This document shows positions 57,856 to 64,000 of a stretch of DNA of 64,000 bases, piece after piece. Made by a program: the position numbers and the translations under genes. The notes beneath the pieces were generated by a model. The model saw only the letters and a program-made list of their open reading frames with translations, had not been told where the DNA came from and made no database searches. The stretch covers positions 1 through 64,000 of the forward strand of contig NZ_JANPVQ010000001.1 in NCBI RefSeq assembly GCF_026157105.1, read 5' to 3'. Origin of the DNA: Sphingomicrobium marinum (GTDB lineage Bacteria > Pseudomonadota > Alphaproteobacteria > Sphingomonadales > Sphingomonadaceae). The stretch's first letter is position 1. The number at the start of each line of letters is the position of its first letter.

Positions 57856-58005
57856 ATGAGAACATATACCCATAGCGAGACCGACCGCAACCAACATCGC
57901 GCAGTGACCGTGCCGCGCGAAACCATCGCTCACCTCATTGACGACCTCGTCGGCTTGCTTCTGATCGAAGAAGCGGAAGACGAAAAGGAGGCGTTCAATG
58001 ACTGA
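57856..58005 (+). CDS. Small island protein
   Basis: 49 residues: a polar start, then an acidic helical C-terminal half (HLIDDLVGLLLIEEAEDEK). Overlaps the next start codon, so co-translated with it. Not recognised; its gene is below the length of most ORF lists. Confidence 0.65.
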   Translation: MRTYTHSETDRNQHRAVTVPRETIAHLIDDLVGLLLIEEAEDEKEAFND

Positions 58006-58300
58006 CCCTTCCAACGTCCAGCCGCATGAAGTGGCATCCGTTTGCTATCGAGATCTAGCGGGCCAGGAATGGCGCTACAGGGGAAAACGCGCCCGTGTGA
58101 TGGCTATGCTGGTCCGTGAGCCCAGTTTGACCCAGTGGGACATTTTGCCGTGGCATACACGGCTGGGAGGCACCATTCACTCGCTGCGCGAAGATGGGCT
58201 CAATATCAGCACCGAATTGGAGGGCCGCTATCGCCATGCGCGCTATCGCCTCCACACCGAGGGCTCGCTGATAATACAGCGGAAAAACACCGACAGCTAA
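57998..58300 (+). CDS. Winged-helix island protein (HTH_39-like)
   Basis: 100 residues. TQWDILPWHTRLGGTIHSLREDGLNIST is a winged-helix domain of the type found in mobile elements (Helix-turn-helix 39 pattern). AAGGAGG lies 7 nt before its ATG. Likely a small regulator or replication helper of the island. Confidence 0.75.
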   Translation: MTDPSNVQPHEVASVCYRDLAGQEWRYRGKRARVMAMLVREPSLTQWDILPWHTRLGGTIHSLREDGLNISTELEGRYRHARYRLHTEGSLIIQRKNTDS

Positions 58301-58402
58301 GAAGACGCGGGGCGGCGGTTCAGGCCGTTTGCCCCGCCCTTTATCTGACAACTTGAAACTTGGACGCGCGAGCCAAACCCTGCCTGCTAAGACAGGCGAA
58401 AA

Positions 58403-59149
58403 ATGGCGCTTGCGCGCGAGGTGGCATGCGCATTGCAATTATATGGTTTAGGGCCTGACCCCAACAGGAAGCCTCCCGATCTATCCGAAACTGCGCAGAT
58501 ACGCGCGCACGCGAGAGCAGCAACATCACAGCAAATAGTTTCGCGACCAATACGCGCGCACGCGCACGCGCGAGGCTGGGGCGGCGCTCGCAACCGTGCC
58601 GATCGAACGAGCTTTTATCTATCGGAGAGTCAGGCTCGTATGTTGCTGGCGGCGCATGAGATGGCGCTACGGCTTGGGTTAGAACCGAATGTGCATTGGA
58701 CGGTACATTACGAATGCGCGGGCATTCCGGATGAGGAAGGAACGGCGTTTGTTGGGCGCATATTGGCAGACGCCAGAAACTACGCCCGACGGCGTGGTCT
58801 GCCATTCGCGGCCTACTGGGTGCGCGAGAATGGGCAAGGCAAAGGCGCTCACATCCATATCGCAATGCACTGGCCCAGGGGCTTGTCCTTGCGCGGGCTG
58901 ACCAGTCGATGGATCAAGAATGCGGGCGGAACGTGCATGAAAGGGACCAGCGTGGTTCGGCGCATCGGTGGGTTAGCCCACTATCAAAGGGGCAAGTGGT
59001 TTGACGCCAATGCTCATGAGCTGACGCTTTACATGCTGAAGGGTGTTGCGGACGCCTTGGGCGAGGAGCTTGGCTTACGCCCATCGAGACGCGGAAAGGG
59101 CGGGAACATTGTTGGCAAACGCGCTGGGCGGACCCAGAACCTGTGCTGA
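58403..59149 (+). CDS. HUH-motif replication-initiator-like protein
   Basis: 248 residues. GAHIHIAMHWP carries a HUH-type His-hydrophobic-His motif, the metal-binding site of rolling-circle replication and relaxase proteins. A Tyr-containing segment (LTLYMLKGVADALG) lies about 70 residues later, a possible nicking Tyr. The N-terminal half has two RAHAR-type repeats. The family is not certain; an inovirus-like or plasmid-like Rep is the best guess. A hairpin follows the stop. Confidence 0.6.
   Translation: MALAREVACALQLYGLGPDPNRKPPDLSETAQIRAHARAATSQQIVSRPIRAHAHARGWGGARNRADRTSFYLSESQARMLLAAHEMALRLGLEPNVHWTVHYECAGIPDEEGTAFVGRILADARNYARRRGLPFAAYWVRENGQGKGAHIHIAMHWPRGLSLRGLTSRWIKNAGGTCMKGTSVVRRIGGLAHYQRGKWFDANAHELTLYMLKGVADALGEELGLRPSRRGKGGNIVGKRAGRTQNLC
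58500..58564. repeat. Direct repeats of an alternating CG tract inside the Rep-like gene
   Basis: TACGCGCGCACGCG occurs at 58500-58513 and 58551-58564, 51 bp apart. The repeat is in frame (RAHAR). Similar alternating purine-pyrimidine DNA recurs at 60307. It may be an iteron/ori element or a Z-DNA-prone sequence. Confidence 0.6.
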
Positions 59150-59223
59150 GTTGGCTGCTCGCAAACTTCTTAGTTTAGGTCGTTGCCAGCCGGTACGCTT
59201 TCATGCCCCTTTTGCTGGGAGAA

Positions 59224-59256
59224 AAGGGAGGTCAAAGGGGTAGATCAACCTCCCTT
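59224..59256 (+). terminator. Candidate terminator after the Rep-like gene
   Basis: AAGGGAGGT (59224-59232) pairs with ACCTCCCTT (59248-59256), a 9-bp stem with a 15-nt loop. The downstream T-run is weak (CCCTCGCG), so it could also be an origin hairpin. Confidence 0.45.
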
Positions 59257-59295
59257 CCCTCGCGTCGCTGCGAATTCCCAACATAAGCAGATATT

Positions 59296-59310
59296 CGTTC
59301 ACTGTGAACG
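59296..59310. promoter_or_regulatory. 15-bp palindrome
   Basis: CGTTCACTGTGAACG, a perfect palindrome with a 1-nt centre, between the Rep-like gene and the VOC gene. The context (between converging genes) makes a promoter operator less likely; an ori- or regulator-binding site is possible. Confidence 0.4.
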
Positions 59311-59341
59311 TCTGCGTTGGGGTGGACAGCTGCCACCAGCT

Positions 59342-59698
59342 TCAGTTTTGAATCAGGCGGATAAGTGATCCATCGGGGTCAACCATATAGGCTATTGTGA
59401 GTCCGCTGTCCTCACGCTGTGGTGGATGAAGGCGAGGCCATCCCCAGCACTGCTCGGGCAATCCGGCCTCTTTACACGCCTTATACATTGCGTCCATATC
59501 GTCCAAACGGAGGCAGCAACTGAAATTGCTCTCGGCAGCTTTCAGATCTGGATATGGGAAGAACTCTAAGGCGATTCCGCCTCGATTGAGAATCATCCAG
59601 CCCTCGTCTCTCCAGCTTTCTTCAAACCCTAAGCTTAAGTAAAAGCGTGAAGTGGCTTCAAAACTGGTTGATGGCAGGTTTGGCGTTGCGTGGTCCAT
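59342..59698 (-). CDS. VOC superfamily protein (bleomycin-resistance/glyoxalase-like)
   Basis: 118 residues. DHATPNLPSTSFEATSRFYLSLGF and SGLTIAYMVDPDGSLIRL have the paired beta-alpha-beta-beta-beta repeat of the VOC fold, and the sequence resembles bleomycin-binding (Ble) proteins. AGGGAG precedes the ATG. Substrate not shown. A typical mobile-element cargo gene. Confidence 0.85.
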   Translation of the reverse strand: MDHATPNLPSTSFEATSRFYLSLGFEESWRDEGWMILNRGGIALEFFPYPDLKAAESNFSCCLRLDDMDAMYKACKEAGLPEQCWGWPRLHPPQREDSGLTIAYMVDPDGSLIRLIQN

Positions 59699-59789
59699 AT
59701 GGCACTCCCTGACGGATTTTATGCAGCGCGCTGCTCAGGACCGCAATCGGGTCGTTAGCGGCTGGTCGGTTTGAGGTGGGAAGCATACC

Positions 59790-60236
59790 CTATGAGACCA
59801 GACGTGGTCCTCTAGCGAGCAACGGTGTCCAGACTTGAGCTAGCGTTGCATTCGACCGAACGGCGGCGGCCTCAATCGTCTTCTCCAATGCAGCGATCAA
59901 CGAGCGGCCATTCACGCTACCGACTAATCGGCCTTGCTGCGTAAACTCCCATGCCCATCCTGCACTCTTGTCAGGCTTCCGGGCGTCTACGAAGACCCAG
60001 CGGTCGCTCCAGACGTATAAGCGTAGGATCTGATCCGCCGCTGTCATTTCTATTTCGATCTTCTCATGTTCTTCGCCATCCGTTCGCTCACGAATTTTCT
60101 CGACCGAGATGTCGCGGGCATGGTACCGAATAGCCTTCCTTCTCCTTGCCAGAGCCGCAAGGGTTTCGACCAAAAAAGCGCTCTTCGGTGGAGATGATAG
60201 TGGGTCGGAGAAGGGTGGCATGTCCTCAGATCGCAT
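59790..60236 (-). CDS. Island protein of unknown function
   Basis: 148 residues (or 143 from the second Met). A basic helix (LVETLAALARRRKAIRYHARDI) is followed by a short mixed domain (LRLYVWSDRWVFVDARKPD) and a C-terminal helix (LIAALEKTIEAAA). Not recognised. AT-richer than the chromosome. Confidence 0.6.
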   Translation of the reverse strand: MRSEDMPPFSDPLSSPPKSAFLVETLAALARRRKAIRYHARDISVEKIRERTDGEEHEKIEIEMTAADQILRLYVWSDRWVFVDARKPDKSAGWAWEFTQQGRLVGSVNGRSLIAALEKTIEAAAVRSNATLAQVWTPLLARGPRLVS

Positions 60237-60562
60237 CTGGTCTTGGCGTCCGCAATGGGGTCGCTAGCAGTCGTTCCGCTTCGCCTCAGTTATTAGCGGA
60301 ACAGTACGCGCGCGGGCGCGCGCGAGGGAGGGGTGGTCCAATCGATAGGACTATCATTCTGTAAACCGCAACCGGCCCGCAACGAAAACGCTAACGCAGA
60401 AATTTTCCGTTGTTCCAGTTGGATCTGCGCTACGAGCGACGCAGCGTGCTTGGCTACGGAGGGCGTCACAGAATCTCCGCGCTACCTGCTAGGTAAAATC
60501 AATAGCTGGATTTTTTTCCTCGCCCCGCTATCGCAGCCCTAGTCGTAGAAAGTAGTTTAGTT
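60237..60562. other. Island intergenic region
   Basis: About 325 bp with no credible gene between two divergent island genes. It has a GCGCGC-rich palindrome at 60307-60324; otherwise I see nothing definite. Probably the promoter region of the small membrane protein. Confidence 0.5.
60307..60324. repeat. Alternating CG palindrome
   Basis: CGCGCGCG-GG-CGCGCGCG, 8-bp arms, about 1.8 kb after the related tracts inside the Rep-like gene. Prone to Z-DNA or cruciform; possible element of the island's replication region. Confidence 0.55.
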
Positions 60563-60988
60563 GTGCGTATTCTTTTTTTTCACGCTCTCCTTCTGCTGAC
60601 GTTCTTGGTGGCCTTGAGGCGTGGCGACAGGACCGAAAATATAGCGGCATTGGTTTGCGCAGGAGGCGTGCTCCTGACGACTTTTTGGCGCATTTGGCTC
60701 GACTTTTCGTGGAGTGGACTCGATCACTCTACTTTTGTCATCGACGCGCTGATGCTCGCCTTTTTCGTTTACATTGCACTTCGAACCGACCGATTTTGGC
60801 CGCTTTGGTCAGCCGGTTTGATGCTGGTCCTGACGATGGGCCATCTCATCCTGTTTCTCGGATGGCCTCTAACTCCACAGCTATATGCAATCACCGGCGC
60901 CTTTTGGAGTTACCCGGTCTTAGTCACAGTGTTGATTGGCGCGTGGCGGACACCGCGATACAAGAGACGTTTGGCTGAACAGGCCTAA
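60563..60988 (+). CDS. Small membrane protein of unknown function
   Basis: 141 residues from a GTG with no clear ribosome-binding site; about four helices (MRILFFHALLLLTFLVALR; LMLAFFVYIALR; AGLMLVLTMGHLILFLGW; FWSYPVLVTVLIGAW). Not recognised beyond a sphingomonad-like small membrane protein. Confidence 0.68.
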   Translation: MRILFFHALLLLTFLVALRRGDRTENIAALVCAGGVLLTTFWRIWLDFSWSGLDHSTFVIDALMLAFFVYIALRTDRFWPLWSAGLMLVLTMGHLILFLGWPLTPQLYAITGAFWSYPVLVTVLIGAWRTPRYKRRLAEQA

Positions 60989-61065
60989 CTTCGCCGGTGC
61001 CTAGGCGGCAACTTTCGATAGCGGGGAACGGTTCGATCGATGGCTTGGTTTGCGCCAGTCTACAG

Positions 61066-61368
61066 TCAGCTGTCGCTTCCCTTAATGCTCCTGAGTAAGT
61101 GCTCAAAGACAGCTGGGTGGATGGGAGTTCTGAATTCGACACCCACGTGAAATTTATCTGCCCAACATACTGCAGCGCGTAACGGCTCGAGATTGGGAAG
61201 GCGCACCCAAATTTCGTCATGCACATTCACTGGAGAAAGCAACTCTAGACGGCATCCGAGTCTGGTCACGTCCACTAATTTGGCTTTCGTTTCGCGAAGG
61301 CCAGCTCCTCGTGCCTTGATAATACACGCTACTGATTCACGTGGCTCTTTGCGAAATTGTTCGGCCAT
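61066..61368 (-). CDS. PilZ domain protein (island cargo)
   Basis: 100 residues. RKEPRESVACIIKARG is the RxxxR-type motif and VDVTRLGCRLELLS the [D/N]xSxxG-type motif, here with Thr for Ser and Leu inserted. It follows the exported-protein gene by 4 bp, so the pair is likely an operon. The third PilZ of the window. Confidence 0.75.
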   Translation of the reverse strand: MAEQFRKEPRESVACIIKARGAGLRETKAKLVDVTRLGCRLELLSPVNVHDEIWVRLPNLEPLRAAVCWADKFHVGVEFRTPIHPAVFEHLLRSIKGSDS

Positions 61369-61372
61369 TGTG

Positions 61373-62422
61373 TCAAGTCCCTGGCAGCCTGACTCTGGCT
61401 GGCTTAGGCGGGACGTTGCACTGAAGAACGATAGATGTTTCCGCAGTTTTCAAAAGACGCCCTTGTTCATCGGCCACATTCACATGGAAATTTAGCTTCT
61501 GCTGCATATCTGGCCGTTTTCCAGCAGTCGTAGCTAGTTCATCGATAGTCGCATCCCATCTGACGTCGAAAGTCTCTGTCACGGATTGGGAGCCCGCCTC
61601 GCCAAAGAGCAGGTCCTTGGGTGGCGTGAGAAATTTGGGGCCTCGCATAAGCACTTTGAATTTCGTGCGGTGCCGGGCTTCGATTGTTGCGTACAACCTA
61701 ACCTTGTCGGGACAGGATTGGCGGCCGATTGTTTCGCTTCCCATGGCGGCGGCACGCAAGGCGACCTTTGAAACAGCATTTGAAGGCTTCCCGACAGGGG
61801 TGGGAGCCCCAAGCGGCTCGCAAATGATTGTCACCCCAAGAGGAGTGCTATCTACAAATCGTTTCGTCTCAGTCGAATTTCGACCAGACGCTAATCGATG
61901 TTTGCGAACCCGCCAAATCTGCTCGACGATAGCATTATACGCAGCCCAGTTATAAAATTCGCCTCCATCGCGTTGGAAGGATCGAAGTTCCTCCCCGCTG
62001 AGCCGAGCTAATTTGTCGTTGCATAACGATATTGGGGACACCGTCTTTGAAGGAATATCTTTATCGCGCATGTCGCGATAGTCAGTTTCAACCTCGAAGA
62101 CCTGTGGGTGCCTATTAATTGAAAATAAGCCGACCGGGTATCCATTAATGTGGAAGGTGGCGGGAGATTGTGAGACGGGATAATTCGGAATACCCGGCTG
62201 CCAAACACGTAACCAAAAGCGCAACGTGTCATTTTCAACGGTATCGTACTGACCTCCGAGCTTACCGCTTACGCGTATTTCGGTTTTACCGGCTGGCCCT
62301 CCCGGAAGCGCCGGATTATCTACCGGAGCAGCTTGTTCGATCTTTACGCGGTGCTCGTGGTGGTTATCTAGAGAGGCAGCTGCCAATAAAGCGCTTACCG
62401 GGATGAAACTGAACCAAAGCAT
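61373..62422 (-). CDS. Exported protein of unknown function (island cargo)
   Basis: 349 residues from a start chosen to place a signal peptide (MLWFSFIPVSALLAAAS) at the N-terminus; an ATG 13 codons earlier is the alternative. The mature part has beta-sandwich-like segments (KTEIRVSGKLGGQYDTVEND; FDVRWDATIDELATTAGKRP) and three Cys. Not recognised. Upstream of and probably co-transcribed with PilZ. Confidence 0.68.
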   Translation of the reverse strand: MLWFSFIPVSALLAAASLDNHHEHRVKIEQAAPVDNPALPGGPAGKTEIRVSGKLGGQYDTVENDTLRFWLRVWQPGIPNYPVSQSPATFHINGYPVGLFSINRHPQVFEVETDYRDMRDKDIPSKTVSPISLCNDKLARLSGEELRSFQRDGGEFYNWAAYNAIVEQIWRVRKHRLASGRNSTETKRFVDSTPLGVTIICEPLGAPTPVGKPSNAVSKVALRAAAMGSETIGRQSCPDKVRLYATIEARHRTKFKVLMRGPKFLTPPKDLLFGEAGSQSVTETFDVRWDATIDELATTAGKRPDMQQKLNFHVNVADEQGRLLKTAETSIVLQCNVPPKPARVRLPGT

Positions 62423-62602
62423 GAGCAACCCCCTGTCTCGATGATGCCAGACAGTGCTCATACATACTACATTATGCTATCGTAGACGAATCCCCTGACC
62501 GCGCGGGAGGCATAACATGACGTGGTATAAAATGTGGGATAAGAGATAAGTCAGTTTATGATTTGTTAGCGTATTCAACGGCTTAACCATTTATAATACA
62601 GA

Positions 62603-62620
62603 CACCCGCTCCGCCATTGA
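62603..62620 (+). repeat. attR core
   Basis: CACCCGCTCCGCCATTGA, identical to the attL core at the tRNA-Ser 3' end. It marks the right end of the island. Confidence 0.92.
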
Positions 62621-62649
62621 AAAAGGCCGCTCCATCGGGGCGGCCTTTT
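62621..62649 (+). terminator. Terminator, probably the original tRNA-Ser terminator
   Basis: AAAAGGCCGC (62621-62630), loop TCCATCGGG, GCGGCCTTTT (62640-62649). It starts immediately after the tRNA-end duplicate, as would be expected of the tRNA-Ser terminator before island insertion. Confidence 0.85.
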
Positions 62650-62750
62650 CGATGCCGATGGGGAGTGTGGACGAACTCACCGGGTCCGAAACGAAGCGAT
62701 GCGAAGGAGACCGAGCAAGCGAGGTCAATTCCGCCCGCGGCCCACTGGCA

Positions 62751-64000
62751 CTACACCGCGGGGCAATACTGGCGCAGGAATTGATCGTGGGTAGGCATTT
62801 GCGCGACGAGATATTTGATCGAGTCCTCGATACCCTTCACTTCCTTGTCGAGTTCGCTGCCGCCAAGGCCTGCCGCCATCGGATTGTAGCCGCTCGGCGT
62901 GACGCCCTGCCCCAGCATTACCGCGACCCAGCTGGTCGAGGTAAAGAGCTCGTCGTCTTCGCGGAAGATCTGGCCGTTGAGGCGGAATAGGTCCATTTTC
63001 TCCTGTAGCGAATCCGGGATGCTCATCGTCCGGCAGTAGTTCCAGAACTCCGAATCATCTCGCTTTGTGGCGTGATAATGGAGGATCAGGAAGTCGCGGA
63101 TGCGCTCATATTCCTTGGTCGTCAGCCGGTTGAAGGCCTGTTCCTGCTGCGGGGTGATGCCGTCCAGCGACAGCAAGGCGATCAGCTTGTTGATGCCGGT
63201 ATTGATCAGATGGATCGAGGTGGATTCGAGCGGCTCCATGAAGCCCGCGGCAAGCCCCAGCGCGACGACATTTTTGTTCCAGAATTTCTTGCGCCGCCCG
63301 GTCACGAAACGCAGATGGTTGGGGTCGGCCTGCACCTCGCCATCGACATTGGCGAGCAGGATGTCGGTCGCCTCGTCGGCTTCCATGAAGCTGGAGCAGT
63401 AGACATGGCCGTTGCCGTTGCGTTTCTGCAGCGGGACGCGCCATTGCCACCCCGCCTTGTGTGCAGTCGCGCGGGTATAAGGTAGCACCGTTCCATCGCC
63501 TGCGCTGGGCAAGGCCACCGCTCGATCGCATGGCAGCCAGTGCGTCCATTCCTCGTAACCGCTTTCCAGCGCTTGCTCGATCAGCAAGCCGCGAAAGCCC
63601 GAGCAATCGACGAACAGGTCGCCGGCAATCTCGTCGCCGCTTTCGAGCTGCACCGAGCGGACGAAACCGCTTTCCCCGTGGAGGTGTACATCGGCGATGC
63701 GCCCTTCCTGGCGCTTGACGCCGCGGCCTTCGGCGAACTTGCGCAGATATTGCGCATAAGCCCCGGCATCGAGGTGGTAGGCATAGTTGATCGGCGGCAG
63801 GTCTTCGCGCTGGTTCGCATCGGTCTTGGCGAACTTGCGGTTCATCGCCGCCATCGTTTCGGGGCTGAAGGCGTGGAGCGGGCGCTCGTCTCCCGCCATA
63901 CGCCGCTTGATCCACAGATGGTGGAAATCGAAACCGTCGATTTCGTAGCCATAGTTGCCGAACGGGTGGAAATAGCTGGCGCCCTGGTTTTCCCAGTTCA
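62751..64000 (-). CDS. Flavin-dependent tryptophan halogenase family protein, partial
   Basis: The frame is open from 62751 to the right window edge, so the N-terminus (FAD motif and the catalytic Lys) is missing. Visible hallmarks: AGWQWRVPLQKRNGNGHVY (WxWxIP-type motif, Val for Ile), GDLFVDCSGFRGLLI, GLAAGFMEPLESTSIHLI with the Glu/Ser region, and QGVTPSGYNPMA. Many sphingomonad relatives sit with TonB-dependent receptors and may not act on free tryptophan. Substrate unknown. Confidence 0.9.
   Translation of the reverse strand, partial: NWENQGASYFHPFGNYGYEIDGFDFHHLWIKRRMAGDERPLHAFSPETMAAMNRKFAKTDANQREDLPPINYAYHLDAGAYAQYLRKFAEGRGVKRQEGRIADVHLHGESGFVRSVQLESGDEIAGDLFVDCSGFRGLLIEQALESGYEEWTHWLPCDRAVALPSAGDGTVLPYTRATAHKAGWQWRVPLQKRNGNGHVYCSSFMEADEATDILLANVDGEVQADPNHLRFVTGRRKKFWNKNVVALGLAAGFMEPLESTSIHLINTGINKLIALLSLDGITPQQEQAFNRLTTKEYERIRDFLILHYHATKRDDSEFWNYCRTMSIPDSLQEKMDLFRLNGQIFREDDELFTSTSWVAVMLGQGVTPSGYNPMAAGLGGSELDKEVKGIEDSIKYLVAQMPTHDQFLRQYCPAV

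Larger units (their letters stand above)
55395..62620. mobile_element. tRNA-Ser-integrated genomic island (~7.2 kb)
   Basis: An 18-bp direct repeat bounds the region: attL at the tRNA 3' end and attR at 62603. A tyrosine integrase gene starts 138 bp inside attL, pointing inward. Behind it lie a hypothetical gene, an AlpA-like regulator, a small gene, a winged-helix gene and a HUH-motif replication protein, then cargo (VOC protein, two unknowns, a PilZ with a secreted partner). No capsid, tail or conjugation genes are seen. Composition and gene content differ from the flanking chromosome. Likely an integrative satellite-like or plasmid-like element. Confidence 0.9.
62423..62750. other. Right island junction
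   Basis: No gene. From left to right: the promoter region of the exported-protein gene (AT-rich, 62460-62600), attR (62603-62620), the displaced terminator (62621-62649), and then chromosome up to the halogenase-family stop at 62751. Confidence 0.7.

Overview
The window is about 64 kb of GC-rich alphaproteobacterial chromosome, most likely from a Sphingomonadales member (a sphingomonad). This rests on the mix of gene families: M16, M28 and M14 peptidases, a flavin-dependent tryptophan halogenase family gene, a coxBA/ctaB-ctaG-coxC oxidase set, an OprO/P-like porin, many coupled genes with ATGA start/stop overlaps, and a sphingomonad-style lasso peptide cluster. No species can be named from the sequence alone.

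Layout. 1-2933: C-terminally truncated giant repeat surface protein (SdrD B-like plus DUF11-type repeats), minus strand. 3.4-8.6 kb: YghU-type glutathione transferase, a frameshifted esterase, an RhlE-type RNA helicase and a DUF4403 lipoprotein. 8.9-10.6 kb: an AIPR-like (abortive infection) gene behind a terminator-like, Shine-Dalgarno-masking hairpin. 10.6-22.3 kb: housekeeping genes lepA, DUF1206, an M16 protease, purEK, a diguanylate cyclase, gpmA, M14 and M28 peptidases, and rpmJ. 22.3-27.3 kb: a complete lasso peptide cluster: an HPr-kinase-like peptide kinase (divergent), B1 (PqqD-like), ABC exporter D, a 41-residue precursor A, lasso cyclase C and leader peptidase B2. 27.4-36.0 kb: small exported proteins, cyclophilin, the ybbAP/tesA divergon, two PilZ proteins and two convergent L,D-transpeptidase-type genes. 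36.3-41.1 kb: rpsU, an FKBP, and the tightly overlapping unit pyrE-pdxJ-(85 aa)-acpS-lepB-AI-2E. 41.2-53.6 kb: cytochrome c oxidase genes ctaC-ctaD, then a 5.7-kb block (DUF4396 with a CsoR-like operator, porin, phoU, Pmp3, membrane winged-helix protein, cyclophilin), then ctaB-46 aa-ctaG-ctaE-surf1 and an rRNA-type methyltransferase. 53.6-55.2 kb: ccmB, ccmA and a minimal zinc metallopeptidase.

55,318-62,649: a tRNA-Ser(GGA) gene is the insertion site of a ~7.2-kb genomic island bounded by 18-bp direct repeats (attL at the tRNA 3' end, attR at 62,603). It carries a tyrosine integrase, an AlpA-like regulator, a winged-helix protein, a HUH-motif replication-type protein, and cargo (VOC protein, small membrane protein, secreted protein plus PilZ). 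The probable original terminator of the tRNA gene now lies on the far side of the island. The right edge (62,751-64,000) is a tryptophan halogenase family gene cut by the window.

The most exciting system is the lasso peptide cluster. Its precursor gene lies between the exporter and cyclase genes, inside the upstream extension of the cyclase reading frame, so an ORF caller would swallow it. The predicted core, GGSTRNGEGGPLKKS, allows a Gly1-Glu8 macrolactam and ends in Ser, the residue type that lasso peptide kinases phosphorylate. No isopeptidase or TonB receptor gene is adjacent. Second in interest are the hairpin in front of the AIPR-like gene and the tRNA-Ser island.
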